Shown here one piece after another: positions 1 to 8,811 of a stretch of DNA of 15,689 bases. The notes under the pieces are model-generated. The model saw only the letters and a list, made by a program, of their open reading frames with translations, was not told the DNA's origin and did no database searches. The position numbers and the translations under genes were made by a program. Positions within the stretch are counted from its first letter, which is position 1. Every line of letters begins with the position of its first letter. The DNA lies in contig MHXM01000015.1 of NCBI GenBank assembly GCA_001825565.1, forward strand, positions 20,313 through 36,001, read 5' to 3'. The DNA is from Desulfuromonadaceae bacterium GWC2_58_13. GTDB taxonomy: Bacteria; Desulfobacterota; Desulfuromonadia; Desulfuromonadales; Trichloromonadaceae.

Positions 1-927
1 AAGCTTTCCGGGGCTTTTCCCATAACCACCGAAATACAACAGTAGATTTCCTGTCAAATCAAAGATCTGAACATTGTCAAATGCCGCATCGGAGACATAG
101 ATATGCCCCTGGGAATCGACGGCAATCCCTCTCGGCCGGGCAAAATAGCCCGGACGATCTCCAATCCTACCGAAGGTTGCCAAAATCTTTCGATCCGTCC
201 CAAATACGACGACCCTGAAATTCAGCGAATCGGTTACATACACTCGCCCATTTTGATCAACCGCAACGTTGGAAGGTCGATTCAATTCGCCCGCGCCGCC
301 CTCCATTCCTCCCAAGTGAACGCCTTCTGGAGAAAACATTTCGATACGTCCCTTGAGCACGTCGACGACATAAAGACGGCCCTGCGAATCGAGCGCCATT
401 CCCGCCGGCCGGGAAAAACCCTCATCCGGCTGGCGCAGACCGAGAAAATCCCCCTGGTCGTCCACAACAAAAACCTTGTTCAACCCCGAATCGGAGATAT
501 ACAGCAGCTCGCGTTCCGGATCGTAAGCCACACCGACCGGGGATAGAAAAAGGTCCTCCCCCGCGCGGGTCAGGTAATCCGAGCGGCGGTCAGCAAGATC
601 GTATATATGCACGACATGGGATTCAGGGTCGGCGACCCAGATCCGTCCGCGCCCGTCCGCGGCGATTCCATAGGGTGCACGCATGGGCATTTCCTGGTCA
701 ACATCGCCGGTAATCCAGCGCATAACAAGAGATGTCTGGTTTTTGTCTCGGAAGTCCTCGGGTCCGGAGATTTGGCGAAAATATTTAATGCGAGGAGTGT
801 CGGGCGGCGACGGCCATACCAGCGACACTTGGGGGTCGGAAATAAATAGACCCTTGGACCGACCGGCACACCCGCCCAGAGTCAGAAGAGCACTAGCGAC
901 CAGCAGATAACAAAGAAAAAGCTTCAC
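1..927 (-). CDS. NHL-repeat beta-propeller lipoprotein (3' end beyond window)
   Basis: The frame is open from a GTG at 927 down to base 1, giving 309 codons without a stop, so the C-terminus lies outside the window. The N-terminus is a lipoprotein signal peptide with lipobox LGGC and Cys20. It is followed by about five NHL-type repeats from residue ~85 onward, each with the pattern G-[IVM]-A-x-D-x-x-G-x-[IL]-[YW]-V-x-D (for example GMALDSQGRLYVVD and NVAVDQNGRVYVTD). NHL repeats form a beta-propeller used for protein or ligand binding; no catalytic role is evident. The GTG start overlaps the stop of the upstream parvulin gene (GTGA), indicating translational coupling. Location is probably the periplasmic face of the inner or outer membrane. 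The specific partner is unknown. Confidence 0.85.
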   Translation of the reverse strand, partial: MKLFLCYLLVASALLTLGGCAGRSKGLFISDPQVSLVWPSPPDTPRIKYFRQISGPEDFRDKNQTSLVMRWITGDVDQEMPMRAPYGIAADGRGRIWVADPESHVVHIYDLADRRSDYLTRAGEDLFLSPVGVAYDPERELLYISDSGLNKVFVVDDQGDFLGLRQPDEGFSRPAGMALDSQGRLYVVDVLKGRIEMFSPEGVHLGGMEGGAGELNRPSNVAVDQNGRVYVTDSLNFRVVVFGTDRKILATFGRIGDRPGYFARPRGIAVDSQGHIYVSDAAFDNVQIFDLTGNLLLYFGGYGKSPGKL

Positions 928-1892
928 TGTTCGATTTTCTTGACAGGGTATTGCGCGCGAAGGGACTGCATCCATTCTTCGTAAAGGGTGTCGCGGGTTT
1001 CCTTTTCAAGATTCTTGCGTATTTTCTCTTTCATCTCGTCAAAGGTCAACTGACGCGGTGCGTTGCTTTCAACCAGCTTGACAATGTGGAACCCATACAT
1101 AGTTTCGACAAGATCCGAGATCTCGCCGGGCTTGAGCTTTTTCAGTGCTTCTTCAAACTCGGCGACGGTCTGCCCCTCATGAAAATAGCCAAGATCTCCT
1201 CCGACATATTTGGATCGGTCATCCGAATTGTAGTACGCCAGATCATAAAAATCTTCACCCGCCCGTGCTCTCGCCAAAAGTGATTCGCCCCGCTCTCGCA
1301 AGGCCATACGTTCTTCTTTGTTAGAGCCGGGATCGACCTTTACCAGGATCTGGCTGGCCTTGAATTGGCGAGGCCGCATATAGCTGGCGCGACGCTCCTC
1401 GTAATATCGGGCCACCTGTTCATCCGAAACAACAACCCGACGGTTCACCGCCGCCTCTTCGGCTTTGTCGGCAAGCAACTTTCGATAAATCGAGGCCCGG
1501 AATCCATCCGCACCTTCGTCCCCCAAAGCACCGATAAAAGCATCGGAATCAGGGAACTTTGCTTTCACGGCAGAAAAACGCTCTTCCACGAGTGCACTAT
1601 CCACGGTAATTTCCTCAGCCAAGGCATAACGAACCTTGTAGGCTTGATCGATGAGTTTTTCGTGAGCCTTCAGCTGGATTTCGGTTAGTTTTTCCTTAGA
1701 TATCCCCCCATGGAAACTGACCTGCATCGGGATCATCTGTTGAAATTCGCGCTGCAATTCATAGGATGTCACCGGAATCCCACCGACTTCAGCCACTACA
1801 CTCGAATCCGCGACTGCCGGAGAAACCACGGAAATACCAAGCAGCAACCATGAAAACAATAGGAAAACACCCGGAAGTGAGACATAGAACAT
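924..1892 (-). CDS. secreted parvulin-type peptidyl-prolyl cis-trans isomerase
   Basis: This 322-residue protein has a cleavable-looking signal peptide (hydrophobic ~8-25, AVA-D near residues 26-29). A SurA/PpiD-like N-terminal chaperone region spans about residues 31-165, and a PpiC rotamase domain about 177-274, with the family hallmarks GGDLGYF at 231-237 and YGFHIVKL at 266-273. It should isomerise prolyl bonds and hold unfolded proteins in the periplasm. It ends by overlapping the start of the NHL lipoprotein gene, so the two likely act on the same client or pathway. The ATG is preceded by AGGAG at suitable spacing and by a TTGACT-N18-TATCAT promoter. It occupies the position of ppiD in the E. 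coli lon region but is about half as long and has no clear membrane anchor beyond the signal peptide. Confidence 0.88.
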   Translation of the reverse strand: MFYVSLPGVFLLFSWLLLGISVVSPAVADSSVVAEVGGIPVTSYELQREFQQMIPMQVSFHGGISKEKLTEIQLKAHEKLIDQAYKVRYALAEEITVDSALVEERFSAVKAKFPDSDAFIGALGDEGADGFRASIYRKLLADKAEEAAVNRRVVVSDEQVARYYEERRASYMRPRQFKASQILVKVDPGSNKEERMALRERGESLLARARAGEDFYDLAYYNSDDRSKYVGGDLGYFHEGQTVAEFEEALKKLKPGEISDLVETMYGFHIVKLVESNAPRQLTFDEMKEKIRKNLEKETRDTLYEEWMQSLRAQYPVKKIEQ

Positions 1893-1939
1893 TGATTACA
1901 CTCCTGTTTTCGCTCAAAAAAAGCCATGCGCCACCAGTC

Positions 1940-1969
1940 ATGATAGGTAATAGGTTCCGGCAAAGTCAA
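1940..1969 (-). promoter_or_regulatory. sigma70-like promoter of the parvulin/NHL pair
   Basis: On the minus strand TTGACT (1964-1969) is separated by 18 bp from TATCAT (1940-1945), close to the -35 and -10 consensus. It lies about 50 bp upstream of the parvulin ATG and downstream of the tRNA terminator, so it can start an independent two-gene transcript. Confidence 0.55.
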
Positions 1970-2014
1970 GGCAAATACTTGTTAGAAAAGCGGGAGTTAA
2001 TCCGGAGCGGATAT

Positions 2015-2056
2015 AAAAAAGAAGGGTGGCTCCAAATGGAGCCACCCTTCTTTTTT
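2015..2056 (-). terminator. intrinsic terminator of the tRNA-Asp/Val/Asp cluster
   Basis: A perfect 19-bp inverted repeat (left arm 2015-2033, loop AAAT, right arm 2038-2056) is flanked by A6 and T6, so it can act in either direction. On the minus strand it begins one base after the CCA of the last tRNA-Asp, leaving almost no 3' trailer before the hairpin. Confidence 0.85.
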
Positions 2057-2057
2057 A

Positions 2058-2134
2058 TGGCGGGGCTGACGGGACTTGAACCCGCGACCTCCGGCGTGAC
2101 AGGCCGGCGTTGTAACCGACTCTACTACAGCCCC
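2058..2134 (-). tRNA. tRNA-Asp(GTC), distal copy
   Basis: The minus strand folds as a complete 77-nt tRNA with encoded CCA. The anticodon stem CCGGC/GCCGG encloses loop CTGTCAC, giving anticodon GTC. The T-arm is GCGGG-TTCAAGT-CCCGT and the acceptor arms GGGGCTG and CAGCCCC pair fully. It is identical in sequence to the copy at 2271-2347. The D-stem has one A-A mismatch (positions 12-23), present in both copies. Confidence 0.95.
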
Positions 2135-2177
2135 AAGATTTTTTATATGATTGACGGCAACTTCGTCATTTAGTATC

Positions 2178-2253
2178 TGGTGGGCGAAACAGGGATCGAA
2201 CCTGTGACCCTCGGCTTGTAAGGCCGATGCTCTCCCAGCTGAGCTATTCGCCC
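2178..2253 (-). tRNA. tRNA-Val(TAC)
   Basis: The minus strand gives a canonical 76-nt tRNA with encoded CCA. Anticodon stem TCGGC/GCCGA encloses loop CTTACAA, giving anticodon TAC. The T-arm is ACAGG-TTCGATC-CCTGT. It sits between two identical tRNA-Asp genes, about 43 bp from the distal one and 17 bp from the proximal one. Confidence 0.95.
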
Positions 2254-2270
2254 TTATTCATTTATTGTAA

Positions 2271-2347
2271 TGGCGGGGCTGACGGGACTTGAACCCGCGA
2301 CCTCCGGCGTGACAGGCCGGCGTTGTAACCGACTCTACTACAGCCCC
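2271..2347 (-). tRNA. tRNA-Asp(GTC), proximal copy
   Basis: Identical over its full 77 nt to the tRNA-Asp at 2058-2134, with anticodon loop CTGTCAC. It is the first gene of the three-tRNA cluster on the minus strand. Its 5' end lies just 2 nt after the U-rich tail of the hup terminator, so the tRNAs either use a promoter buried in that terminator region or receive hup read-through. Confidence 0.95.
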
Positions 2348-2349
2348 CT

Positions 2350-2415
2350 AAAAAGAAAACAGAAAACGAAATTTCTAGCAAATGAAGTGGCCGAAAAATT
2401 CGCTTTCGTTTTCTG
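2350..2415 (-). terminator. probable terminator of hup
   Basis: A 12-bp inverted repeat (CAGAAAACGAAA at 2360-2371 with TTTCGTTTTCTG at 2404-2415) is followed on the minus strand by the U-rich tail TTTTCTTTTT (2350-2359). It lies just after the hup stop codon. The stem is AT-rich and the loop is 32 nt, so it may leak into the tRNA genes. Confidence 0.55.
2372..2380 (-). promoter_or_regulatory. possible extended -10 element for tRNA-Asp/Val/Asp
   Basis: The minus strand reads TGCTAGAAA, an extended -10-like word (TG-N-TAGAAA) 25 nt before the first tRNA-Asp. The same nine bases occur upstream of tRNA-Pro at 9241-9249. No convincing -35 is present here, so the call is weak. Confidence 0.3.
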
Positions 2416-2443
2416 CTTTTTGACTTCCCGGATGGGAATTGAA

Positions 2444-2716
2444 TCAGTTAACCGAATCTTTCAAAGCTTTGCCGGCTTTGAATTTAGGCGTATTAGCTGC
2501 CGCAATCTGAATCTTGTCACCCGTTTGGGGATTCTGACCGGTGCGAGCAGCACGTTGCCCCACACTGAAGGTACCGAAACCCACCAAGGCAACCTTTTCT
2601 CCAGCCTTCAGTGCTTCCGTCACAGCATCAGTGAACGCCTTGAGAGCCTTTTCGGCGTCGGTTTTGCTCAGTCCTGCTTTCTCTGCCATCGCATTGACAA
2701 GATCGGCCTTTGTCAC
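2444..2716 (-). CDS. hup: HU-family DNA-binding protein
   Basis: The 90-residue length and sequence are typical of HU: an N-terminal helical dimerisation half (MTKADLVNAMAEKAG...), the GFGTFSVGQRAARTG core, and the DNA-clasping arm with NPQTG and the Pro in ANTPKFKAGK. HU dimers bend and compact nucleoid DNA. The start is GTG, preceded by GGAGG at 6-nt spacing, and a strong promoter lies upstream. It follows lon by about 100 bp, as hupB does in E. coli, where HU is a known Lon substrate. It could be an IHF subunit-like paralogue, but the overall sequence is classical HU. Confidence 0.95.
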   Translation of the reverse strand: MTKADLVNAMAEKAGLSKTDAEKALKAFTDAVTEALKAGEKVALVGFGTFSVGQRAARTGQNPQTGDKIQIAAANTPKFKAGKALKDSVN

Positions 2717-2766
2717 AAGATACCTCCAATGATTAGGAATGGATTAAGCCCTTCAAAACGAAGGCA

Positions 2767-2796
2767 TATATACCAAATTTACAAAAAGAGTGTCAA
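2767..2796 (-). promoter_or_regulatory. sigma70 promoter of hup
   Basis: Minus-strand TTGACA (2791-2796, perfect -35) is followed after 18 bp by TATATA (2767-2772). It lies about 50 bp upstream of the hup GTG, in the lon-hup gap, so hup can be transcribed independently of lon. Confidence 0.65.
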
Positions 2797-2817
2797 GCTA
2801 ATATTTTGGAAAAATGC

Positions 2818-5241
2818 CTAATGGCGCACGGGTTCTTCCGCGCTTGCGACATATTCCTCGACAGCCCCCATCGGGGTCATCGGCACGGATTCCCCGAGAG
2901 CCTTTTCAATGACCTGATCCATATGATCCACGGTAAACACCGTCAGCGACTTGAGAATCTGGGCCGGGACCTCTTCAAGATTTTTCTCGTTATCCTGTGG
3001 AATGATAACCTTTGAGATTCCAGCCCTTTTGGCGGCGAGAAGTTTCTCCTTCAACCCACCGATCGGCAAAACCCGTCCCCGCAACGTGATCTCGCCAGTC
3101 ATAGCCAAATCGCGATCGACAGCCCGTCCGGTCAACGCCGATGCCAGTGCCGTAGCCATGGTAATGCCCGCGGAGGGTCCGTCCTTGGGGATAGCGCCTT
3201 CAGGCACGTGGATATGAATATCCAGCTTGTGATAAAAGTCTTTATCCAGCCCCAACTCCTGCCAGCGAGAGCGTACGTAACTCAAGGCAGCCTGCGAAGA
3301 CTCCCGCATGACCTCCCCGAGTTTACCGGTAACGGTCAACTTTCCTTGACCGGGCAATATTGCTGTTTCTATGGTAAGAAGCTCTCCACCCACTTCCGTC
3401 CAGGCAAGTCCGGTGGTAATACCGACACGACTTTCGTCTTCCTTAACCCCATAACTGTAACGGGAAACGCCAAGATACTTCTTAACCTGGGTGACGCCAA
3501 CCGTGAATTTCTTTTTCTTGTCCTTGGACTTAACCAGTTCCCTGGCGATCTTGCGACAGATGTTGGCAATTTCCCGCTCAAGGTTACGCACCCCGGATTC
3601 GCGCGTATATCGACGGATGATTTCATACAGGGTCGATTCGGAAAAATGTACCTGCTCAGCCATAAGACCATGGGTTTCCAACTGTTTGGGCAGCAGATAA
3701 CGTTGGGCAATGGCCAGTTTTTCCTCTTCGATATACCCCTCGATGCGGATGATTTCCATCCGATCCTGCAACGGTCTGGGAATGGAATACAGAGAGTTGG
3801 CGGTGGCGATGAACAGTACACTCGACAGGTCATAGTCGACATCGAGAAAATGATCGCCGAAGGCATTGTTCTGTTCCGGATCCAGCACCTCGAGCAGAGC
3901 CGAAGAGGGGTCGCCACGAAAATCGGTGCTCATTTTGTCTATTTCGTCGAGCAGAAACACCGGATTTCGTACCCCAGCCTTGCGCAATCCCTGGATGATC
4001 TTACCTGGCATAGCGCCAATATACGTCCGTCGATGACCACGGATCTCAGCTTCGTCTCGCATTCCGCCAAGGGACATGCGTACAAACTTGCGCCCCAGCG
4101 ATCTGGCGACCGAACGGCCGAGCGACGTTTTGCCGACTCCTGGAGGACCGACCAGGCAGAGAATCGGCCCCTTGATCTTTTTCACCAAAGCCTGAACCGC
4201 GAGGTATTCGAGAATCCGCTCCTTGACTTTCTCCAGCCCGTAATGATCGGCCTCCAGAACCGCCTCGGCATGATCCAGGTCAATACGGTCCTTGGTCCCC
4301 TTTTTCCAGGGGAGGGAAACCAGCCAGTCGATATAATTGCGCACCACCGTCGCCTCGGCGGACATGGGAGACATCATCTTGAGTTTGCGCAACTCTCCCA
4401 ACGCCTTGTCCGTGGCTTCCTTGGACATCTTGCGTTTGTCGATCTTTTCTTCCAGTTCTCTGATTTCTTGTTTGAATTCGTCCTTTTCGCCAAGCTCCTT
4501 CTGAATGGCCCGCATCTGCTCATTCAAATAGTATTCTTTCTGACTCCGCTCCATCTGACTCTTGACCCGGGTACGGATCTTCTTCTCGATTTGCAGAATC
4601 TCCACCTCCCGTTCCATCATGGCCAACAAGTACTCCAGGCGGTCAAGGGGATTGATGCAGGAAAGAATTTCTTGCTTGTCGGGAATACGAACGTTCATAT
4701 GGGCGGCGATAGTATCGGCCAACCGTCCCGGATCGGAAATTCCGGAAACCGAGGCAACCATTTCCGACGGAATCTTCTTGCCGAGATTGACATAATTCTC
4801 GAAGGTTTCACAGGCGCTACGCAACAACGCTTCAACTTCGGGGGATTCAACCGGCTGGTCGGGCAATGGCTCAATCACCGCAAAAACGCATTCGTCGCGA
4901 TCCATAAAAGACCGAAGACGGCCTCGATGCTTGCCTTCGACAAGAACTTTCACCGTCCCGTCGGGCAGTTTGAGCAACTGGATGATCTGGCCGACGACAC
5001 CGATGTCGTACAAATCATCCTCGCCCGGTTCATCGGTCTTGGGGTCTTTTTGGGTCGCGAGGAAAACCAGCTTGTCTTTCTCCATCGCCCCCTCGAGGGC
5101 GTGAATGGAGCGGGGACGGCCGACAAACAGCGGGGTCACCATGTATGGGAAGATTACGATGTCGCGGAGGGGCAACAGGGGATAAACGGGGATGTCCCCC
5201 GGATTCTCCTGCATATCTGTATGATCAATAAACTCTGTCAT
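2818..5241 (-). CDS. lon: ATP-dependent protease Lon
   Basis: The protein is 807 residues, normal for Lon. It has the N-terminal substrate-binding LON domain (from VYPLLPLRDIVIFP, ~19-32), a long helical linker (~215-300), an AAA+ module with Walker A GPPGVGKT at 365-372 and Walker B FLLDEID, and the C-terminal serine-lysine protease domain. The catalytic Ser690 lies in DGPSAG and Lys733 in GGLKEKLLAA, 43 residues apart as in E. coli (S679/K722). Lon degrades misfolded and regulatory proteins in the cytoplasm. It lies 89 bp after clpX and 101 bp before hup. The start codon ATG has only a weak GAGAG-type Shine-Dalgarno. No clear heat-shock promoter was recognised in the clpX-lon gap. Confidence 0.98.
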   Translation of the reverse strand: MTEFIDHTDMQENPGDIPVYPLLPLRDIVIFPYMVTPLFVGRPRSIHALEGAMEKDKLVFLATQKDPKTDEPGEDDLYDIGVVGQIIQLLKLPDGTVKVLVEGKHRGRLRSFMDRDECVFAVIEPLPDQPVESPEVEALLRSACETFENYVNLGKKIPSEMVASVSGISDPGRLADTIAAHMNVRIPDKQEILSCINPLDRLEYLLAMMEREVEILQIEKKIRTRVKSQMERSQKEYYLNEQMRAIQKELGEKDEFKQEIRELEEKIDKRKMSKEATDKALGELRKLKMMSPMSAEATVVRNYIDWLVSLPWKKGTKDRIDLDHAEAVLEADHYGLEKVKERILEYLAVQALVKKIKGPILCLVGPPGVGKTSLGRSVARSLGRKFVRMSLGGMRDEAEIRGHRRTYIGAMPGKIIQGLRKAGVRNPVFLLDEIDKMSTDFRGDPSSALLEVLDPEQNNAFGDHFLDVDYDLSSVLFIATANSLYSIPRPLQDRMEIIRIEGYIEEEKLAIAQRYLLPKQLETHGLMAEQVHFSESTLYEIIRRYTRESGVRNLEREIANICRKIARELVKSKDKKKKFTVGVTQVKKYLGVSRYSYGVKEDESRVGITTGLAWTEVGGELLTIETAILPGQGKLTVTGKLGEVMRESSQAALSYVRSRWQELGLDKDFYHKLDIHIHVPEGAIPKDGPSAGITMATALASALTGRAVDRDLAMTGEITLRGRVLPIGGLKEKLLAAKRAGISKVIIPQDNEKNLEEVPAQILKSLTVFTVDHMDQVIEKALGESVPMTPMGAVEEYVASAEEPVRH

Positions 5242-5330
5242 GGCTCTCAGAACGTTCCCTGCTGGAGAGATGATAAAAAAGAATCAGCAAGCGGCGCGTC
5301 GGATGGCTCAGCAGTTCTGAGACTCAACCC

Positions 5331-6581
<1,251 letters not shown>

Positions 6582-6604
6582 TAAAAATCCTCCGCGCTAA
6601 AAAG

Positions 6605-7189
6605 TCAGGCTTTTCTTTTTACGATGTCGTCAATAATACCATATTTTTTAGCGGCTTCGCTACCCATGAAAAAGTCTCGCTCGGTATCCACCGAAATTCG
6701 CTCCAGCGGCTGGCCGGTATGAGCGGCAAGAACACCATTGAGGGTATCGCGAAGTTTAAGGATTTCTTCCGCGTGAATCTTGATATCGGTCGCTTGTCCT
6801 TGAAACCCCCCCAGCGGTTGATGGATCATAACCCTGGCATTCGGCAGGGCGTAGCGCTTCCCCTTGGTCCCTGCGGCAAGAAGAATGGCGCCCATGCTGG
6901 CGGCCTGACCTACGCAGATGGTCGATACCGGAGATTTCAGGTACTGGATCGTATCGTAAATAGCCATCCCGGCGGTGACCACCCCGCCCGGAGAGTTGAT
7001 GTACAGATAGATATCCTTGTCAGGATCCTCGGACTCCAGGAACAGCAACTGGGCAATGATCAGATTGGCCATATGGTCTTCTATCGCGCCGCCCAGAAAA
7101 ATAATCCGGTCCTTCATCAGGCGAGAATAGATGTCATAAGCGCGTTCGCCACGCCCCGTCTGTTCGACCACCATCGGAATAAAATTCAT
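6605..7189 (-). CDS. clpP: ATP-dependent Clp protease proteolytic subunit ClpP
   Basis: 194 residues, the normal size. The catalytic triad is visible: Ser98 in GQAASMGA, His123 in MIHQP and Asp172 in TERDFF. ClpP assembles into a double heptameric chamber that degrades substrates delivered by ClpX. It begins only 4 bp after tig, and its Shine-Dalgarno AAGGAG is formed by the last two sense codons of tig just before the TAA, a sign of translational coupling. A short N-terminal propeptide precedes RGERAYDIYSRL. Confidence 0.98.
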   Translation of the reverse strand: MNFIPMVVEQTGRGERAYDIYSRLMKDRIIFLGGAIEDHMANLIIAQLLFLESEDPDKDIYLYINSPGGVVTAGMAIYDTIQYLKSPVSTICVGQAASMGAILLAAGTKGKRYALPNARVMIHQPLGGFQGQATDIKIHAEEILKLRDTLNGVLAAHTGQPLERISVDTERDFFMGSEAAKKYGIIDDIVKRKA

Positions 7190-7193
7190 GATG

Positions 7194-8519
7194 TTACTCC
7201 TTCGACCGATCCTGGCCGCTGGCGGCCAGTTGATCCTTGGTCACTTCTTCGACCGTTGAGTGATCGAGCAGGAATTGCATGACTTTTTCTTCGGCGACCT
7301 GGGCCAGCAGGCCGCGGCGGGCCTCCTCGGGAGCATAGTGTTTTTTCACTGCATCCAGCGGCGCGTTGGACATCTTGGCGATTTCTTCAAGTTTGTCGTC
7401 GATTTCGGAGGGATCCGCCTTGATATTCTCCTGACGGGCGACGGCCTCCATCACCAGGCTCCCCTTGACCTGGCTGACCGCCGTTTCACGGTACATTTGC
7501 TTGAACGACTCCTCGTTCATCCCCATCATTTCAAGGCTCATCCCCTGTTGTTTGAGCCGATTGCGGATATTCCCGAGCATGTAGTCCAGTTGACTAACCA
7601 CCATCGCTTCGGGCACTTCCATCGGATTACGCTCGATCAGGACGGCAATCAGCCTTTCCCGCAAGTCTCCATCAATCCGGTTCTGCTCCTGGGTCCGATA
7701 ATTCTCGTCGAGTTTTTCACGCAGTTCCTGCAACGATTCCAAGCCGAACCCCTTGGCAAAATCGTCATTCAGCTCGGGTGCCACATTCTCTTTGATCTCG
7801 TGCAACCGGACGTTGAATACCGCCGGTTTGCCCGCCAGCTCCTTGTTGCCGTACGCTTCGGGAAAGGTGACTTCAATGGCCCGTTCCTCCCCCCGCGTCA
7901 TTCCTTCGAGCTGTTCTTCGAAGCCGGGGATAAAGCTGCCGGACCCAAGTTCGAGCTGATGACCTTCGGCCTTGCCACCTTCAAATGCCACCTTATCGAC
8001 GAAACCCTCAAAATCGATGACGACGTGATCACCCTTCTGGGCCGCATCGCGGTCGGTCGTCTGCAAATGGGCTCGGCCAGCGACCATTTCGTCCAAGCGA
8101 TCATCAATCACTTTGGGATCCGCCTCGAATTTCTCTTTTTGCAGCGTCAGCCCGGTGTAATTTTTAATTTCGACTTCAGGCTTAATTTCGACATGGGCCT
8201 GATAGGTGAAAATCTGGCCCTTCTGCAATGGTGAACTCTCGACGATTTCGGGATCGGTAATGGCCGCGACACGATGCTCGACCAGTGCCTTGAAGTACGA
8301 ATCATTAATCAGACGCCCGAGCACCTGCTCTTCCATCTGCGGCGCATAATATTTCTCGACCACCGAACGGGGAGCTTTGCCGGGGCGAAACCCCTTGATC
8401 TTGGCCGTCTTGGTAATTTTCTGGTAAGCTTTTTCTATTTCGACATCGACTGTTTCGGCGGCTACTTCGAAAGAGAGTTTCTTTTTGACGCTGCTGATGT
8501 CTTCGATGGTGACGTTCAT
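7194..8519 (-). CDS. tig: trigger factor, ribosome-associated chaperone and prolyl isomerase
   Basis: 441 residues with the expected three parts: ribosome-binding domain with the signature GFRPGK at 43-48, FKBP-type PPIase domain at about 163-243 (GDHVVIDFEGFVD and SGSFIPGFEEQLEGM), and a C-terminal helical chaperone domain. It docks at the ribosome exit tunnel and shields nascent chains. It is the first gene of the tig-clpP-clpX-lon order. The ATG has GAGGT six bases upstream. A possible promoter with a palindrome in its spacer lies at 8598-8626. The C-terminal tail is charged and probably disordered. Confidence 0.98.
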   Translation of the reverse strand: MNVTIEDISSVKKKLSFEVAAETVDVEIEKAYQKITKTAKIKGFRPGKAPRSVVEKYYAPQMEEQVLGRLINDSYFKALVEHRVAAITDPEIVESSPLQKGQIFTYQAHVEIKPEVEIKNYTGLTLQKEKFEADPKVIDDRLDEMVAGRAHLQTTDRDAAQKGDHVVIDFEGFVDKVAFEGGKAEGHQLELGSGSFIPGFEEQLEGMTRGEERAIEVTFPEAYGNKELAGKPAVFNVRLHEIKENVAPELNDDFAKGFGLESLQELREKLDENYRTQEQNRIDGDLRERLIAVLIERNPMEVPEAMVVSQLDYMLGNIRNRLKQQGMSLEMMGMNEESFKQMYRETAVSQVKGSLVMEAVARQENIKADPSEIDDKLEEIAKMSNAPLDAVKKHYAPEEARRGLLAQVAEEKVMQFLLDHSTVEEVTKDQLAASGQDRSKE

Positions 8520-8597
8520 GGGGTTACCTCACTGGGATAAATTTGGGGCGTATTCATTATCAAATGACAAGCCGCAGGCATATCGCCCGCGGACCGT

Positions 8598-8626
8598 ATT
8601 ATGAGATCCAGTGCATGCACTGAGAA
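8598..8626 (-). promoter_or_regulatory. possible tig promoter with palindromic operator
   Basis: On the minus strand TTCTCA (8621-8626) and CATAAT (8598-8603) are separated by exactly 17 bp. A perfect 14-bp palindrome, CAGTGCATGCACTG (8609-8622), fills most of the spacer. The hexamers are 4/6 and 5/6 matches to consensus. A repressor or activator bound to the palindrome would directly control RNA polymerase; the regulator is unknown. Confidence 0.38.
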
Positions 8627-8636
8627 AAAAGAGGGG

Positions 8637-8719
8637 TGGTGCGAGAGGGGGGAGTCGAACCCCCACGGTTGCCCGCTGGATCCTAAGTCCAGTGCGTCTG
8701 CCAATTCCGCCACTCTCGC
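8637..8719 (-). tRNA. tRNA-Leu(TAG)
   Basis: Minus-strand 83-nt class II tRNA with encoded CCA. Acceptor GCGAGAG pairs with CTCTCGC. Anticodon stem CTGGA/TCCAG encloses loop CTTAGGA, giving anticodon TAG. A variable arm with CGG/CCG follows, then T-arm GGGGG-TTCGACT-CCCCC. A T6 tract lies a few bases beyond the CCA (8625-8630), so transcription may weaken there before tig. Confidence 0.95.
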
Positions 8720-8811
8720 ATCAGACAAGAACCGAAAAACCATGAAACCTGCCAGAAGTGGAGCCAACCATCACCCAAAGTCCAAGCCGGTCCACATAAG
8801 CACCTGACAAT

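Noticed and set aside
1..6. The window starts with AAGCTT (a HindIII site)
   Set aside because: It could mark a clone end but is equally a chance occurrence inside an ordinary coding sequence; further AAGCTT copies occur in the window.
2058..2347. Plus-strand frames encoding the peptide GLTGLEPATSGVTGRR (twice)
   Set aside because: They are the antisense of the two tRNA-Asp genes. This peptide is a familiar false prediction from tRNA loci; the tRNA folds are complete.
2058..2347. Duplicated tRNA-Asp as attachment sites of an integrated element
   Set aside because: Only tRNA-Val lies between the copies and no integrase or other mobile gene is present.
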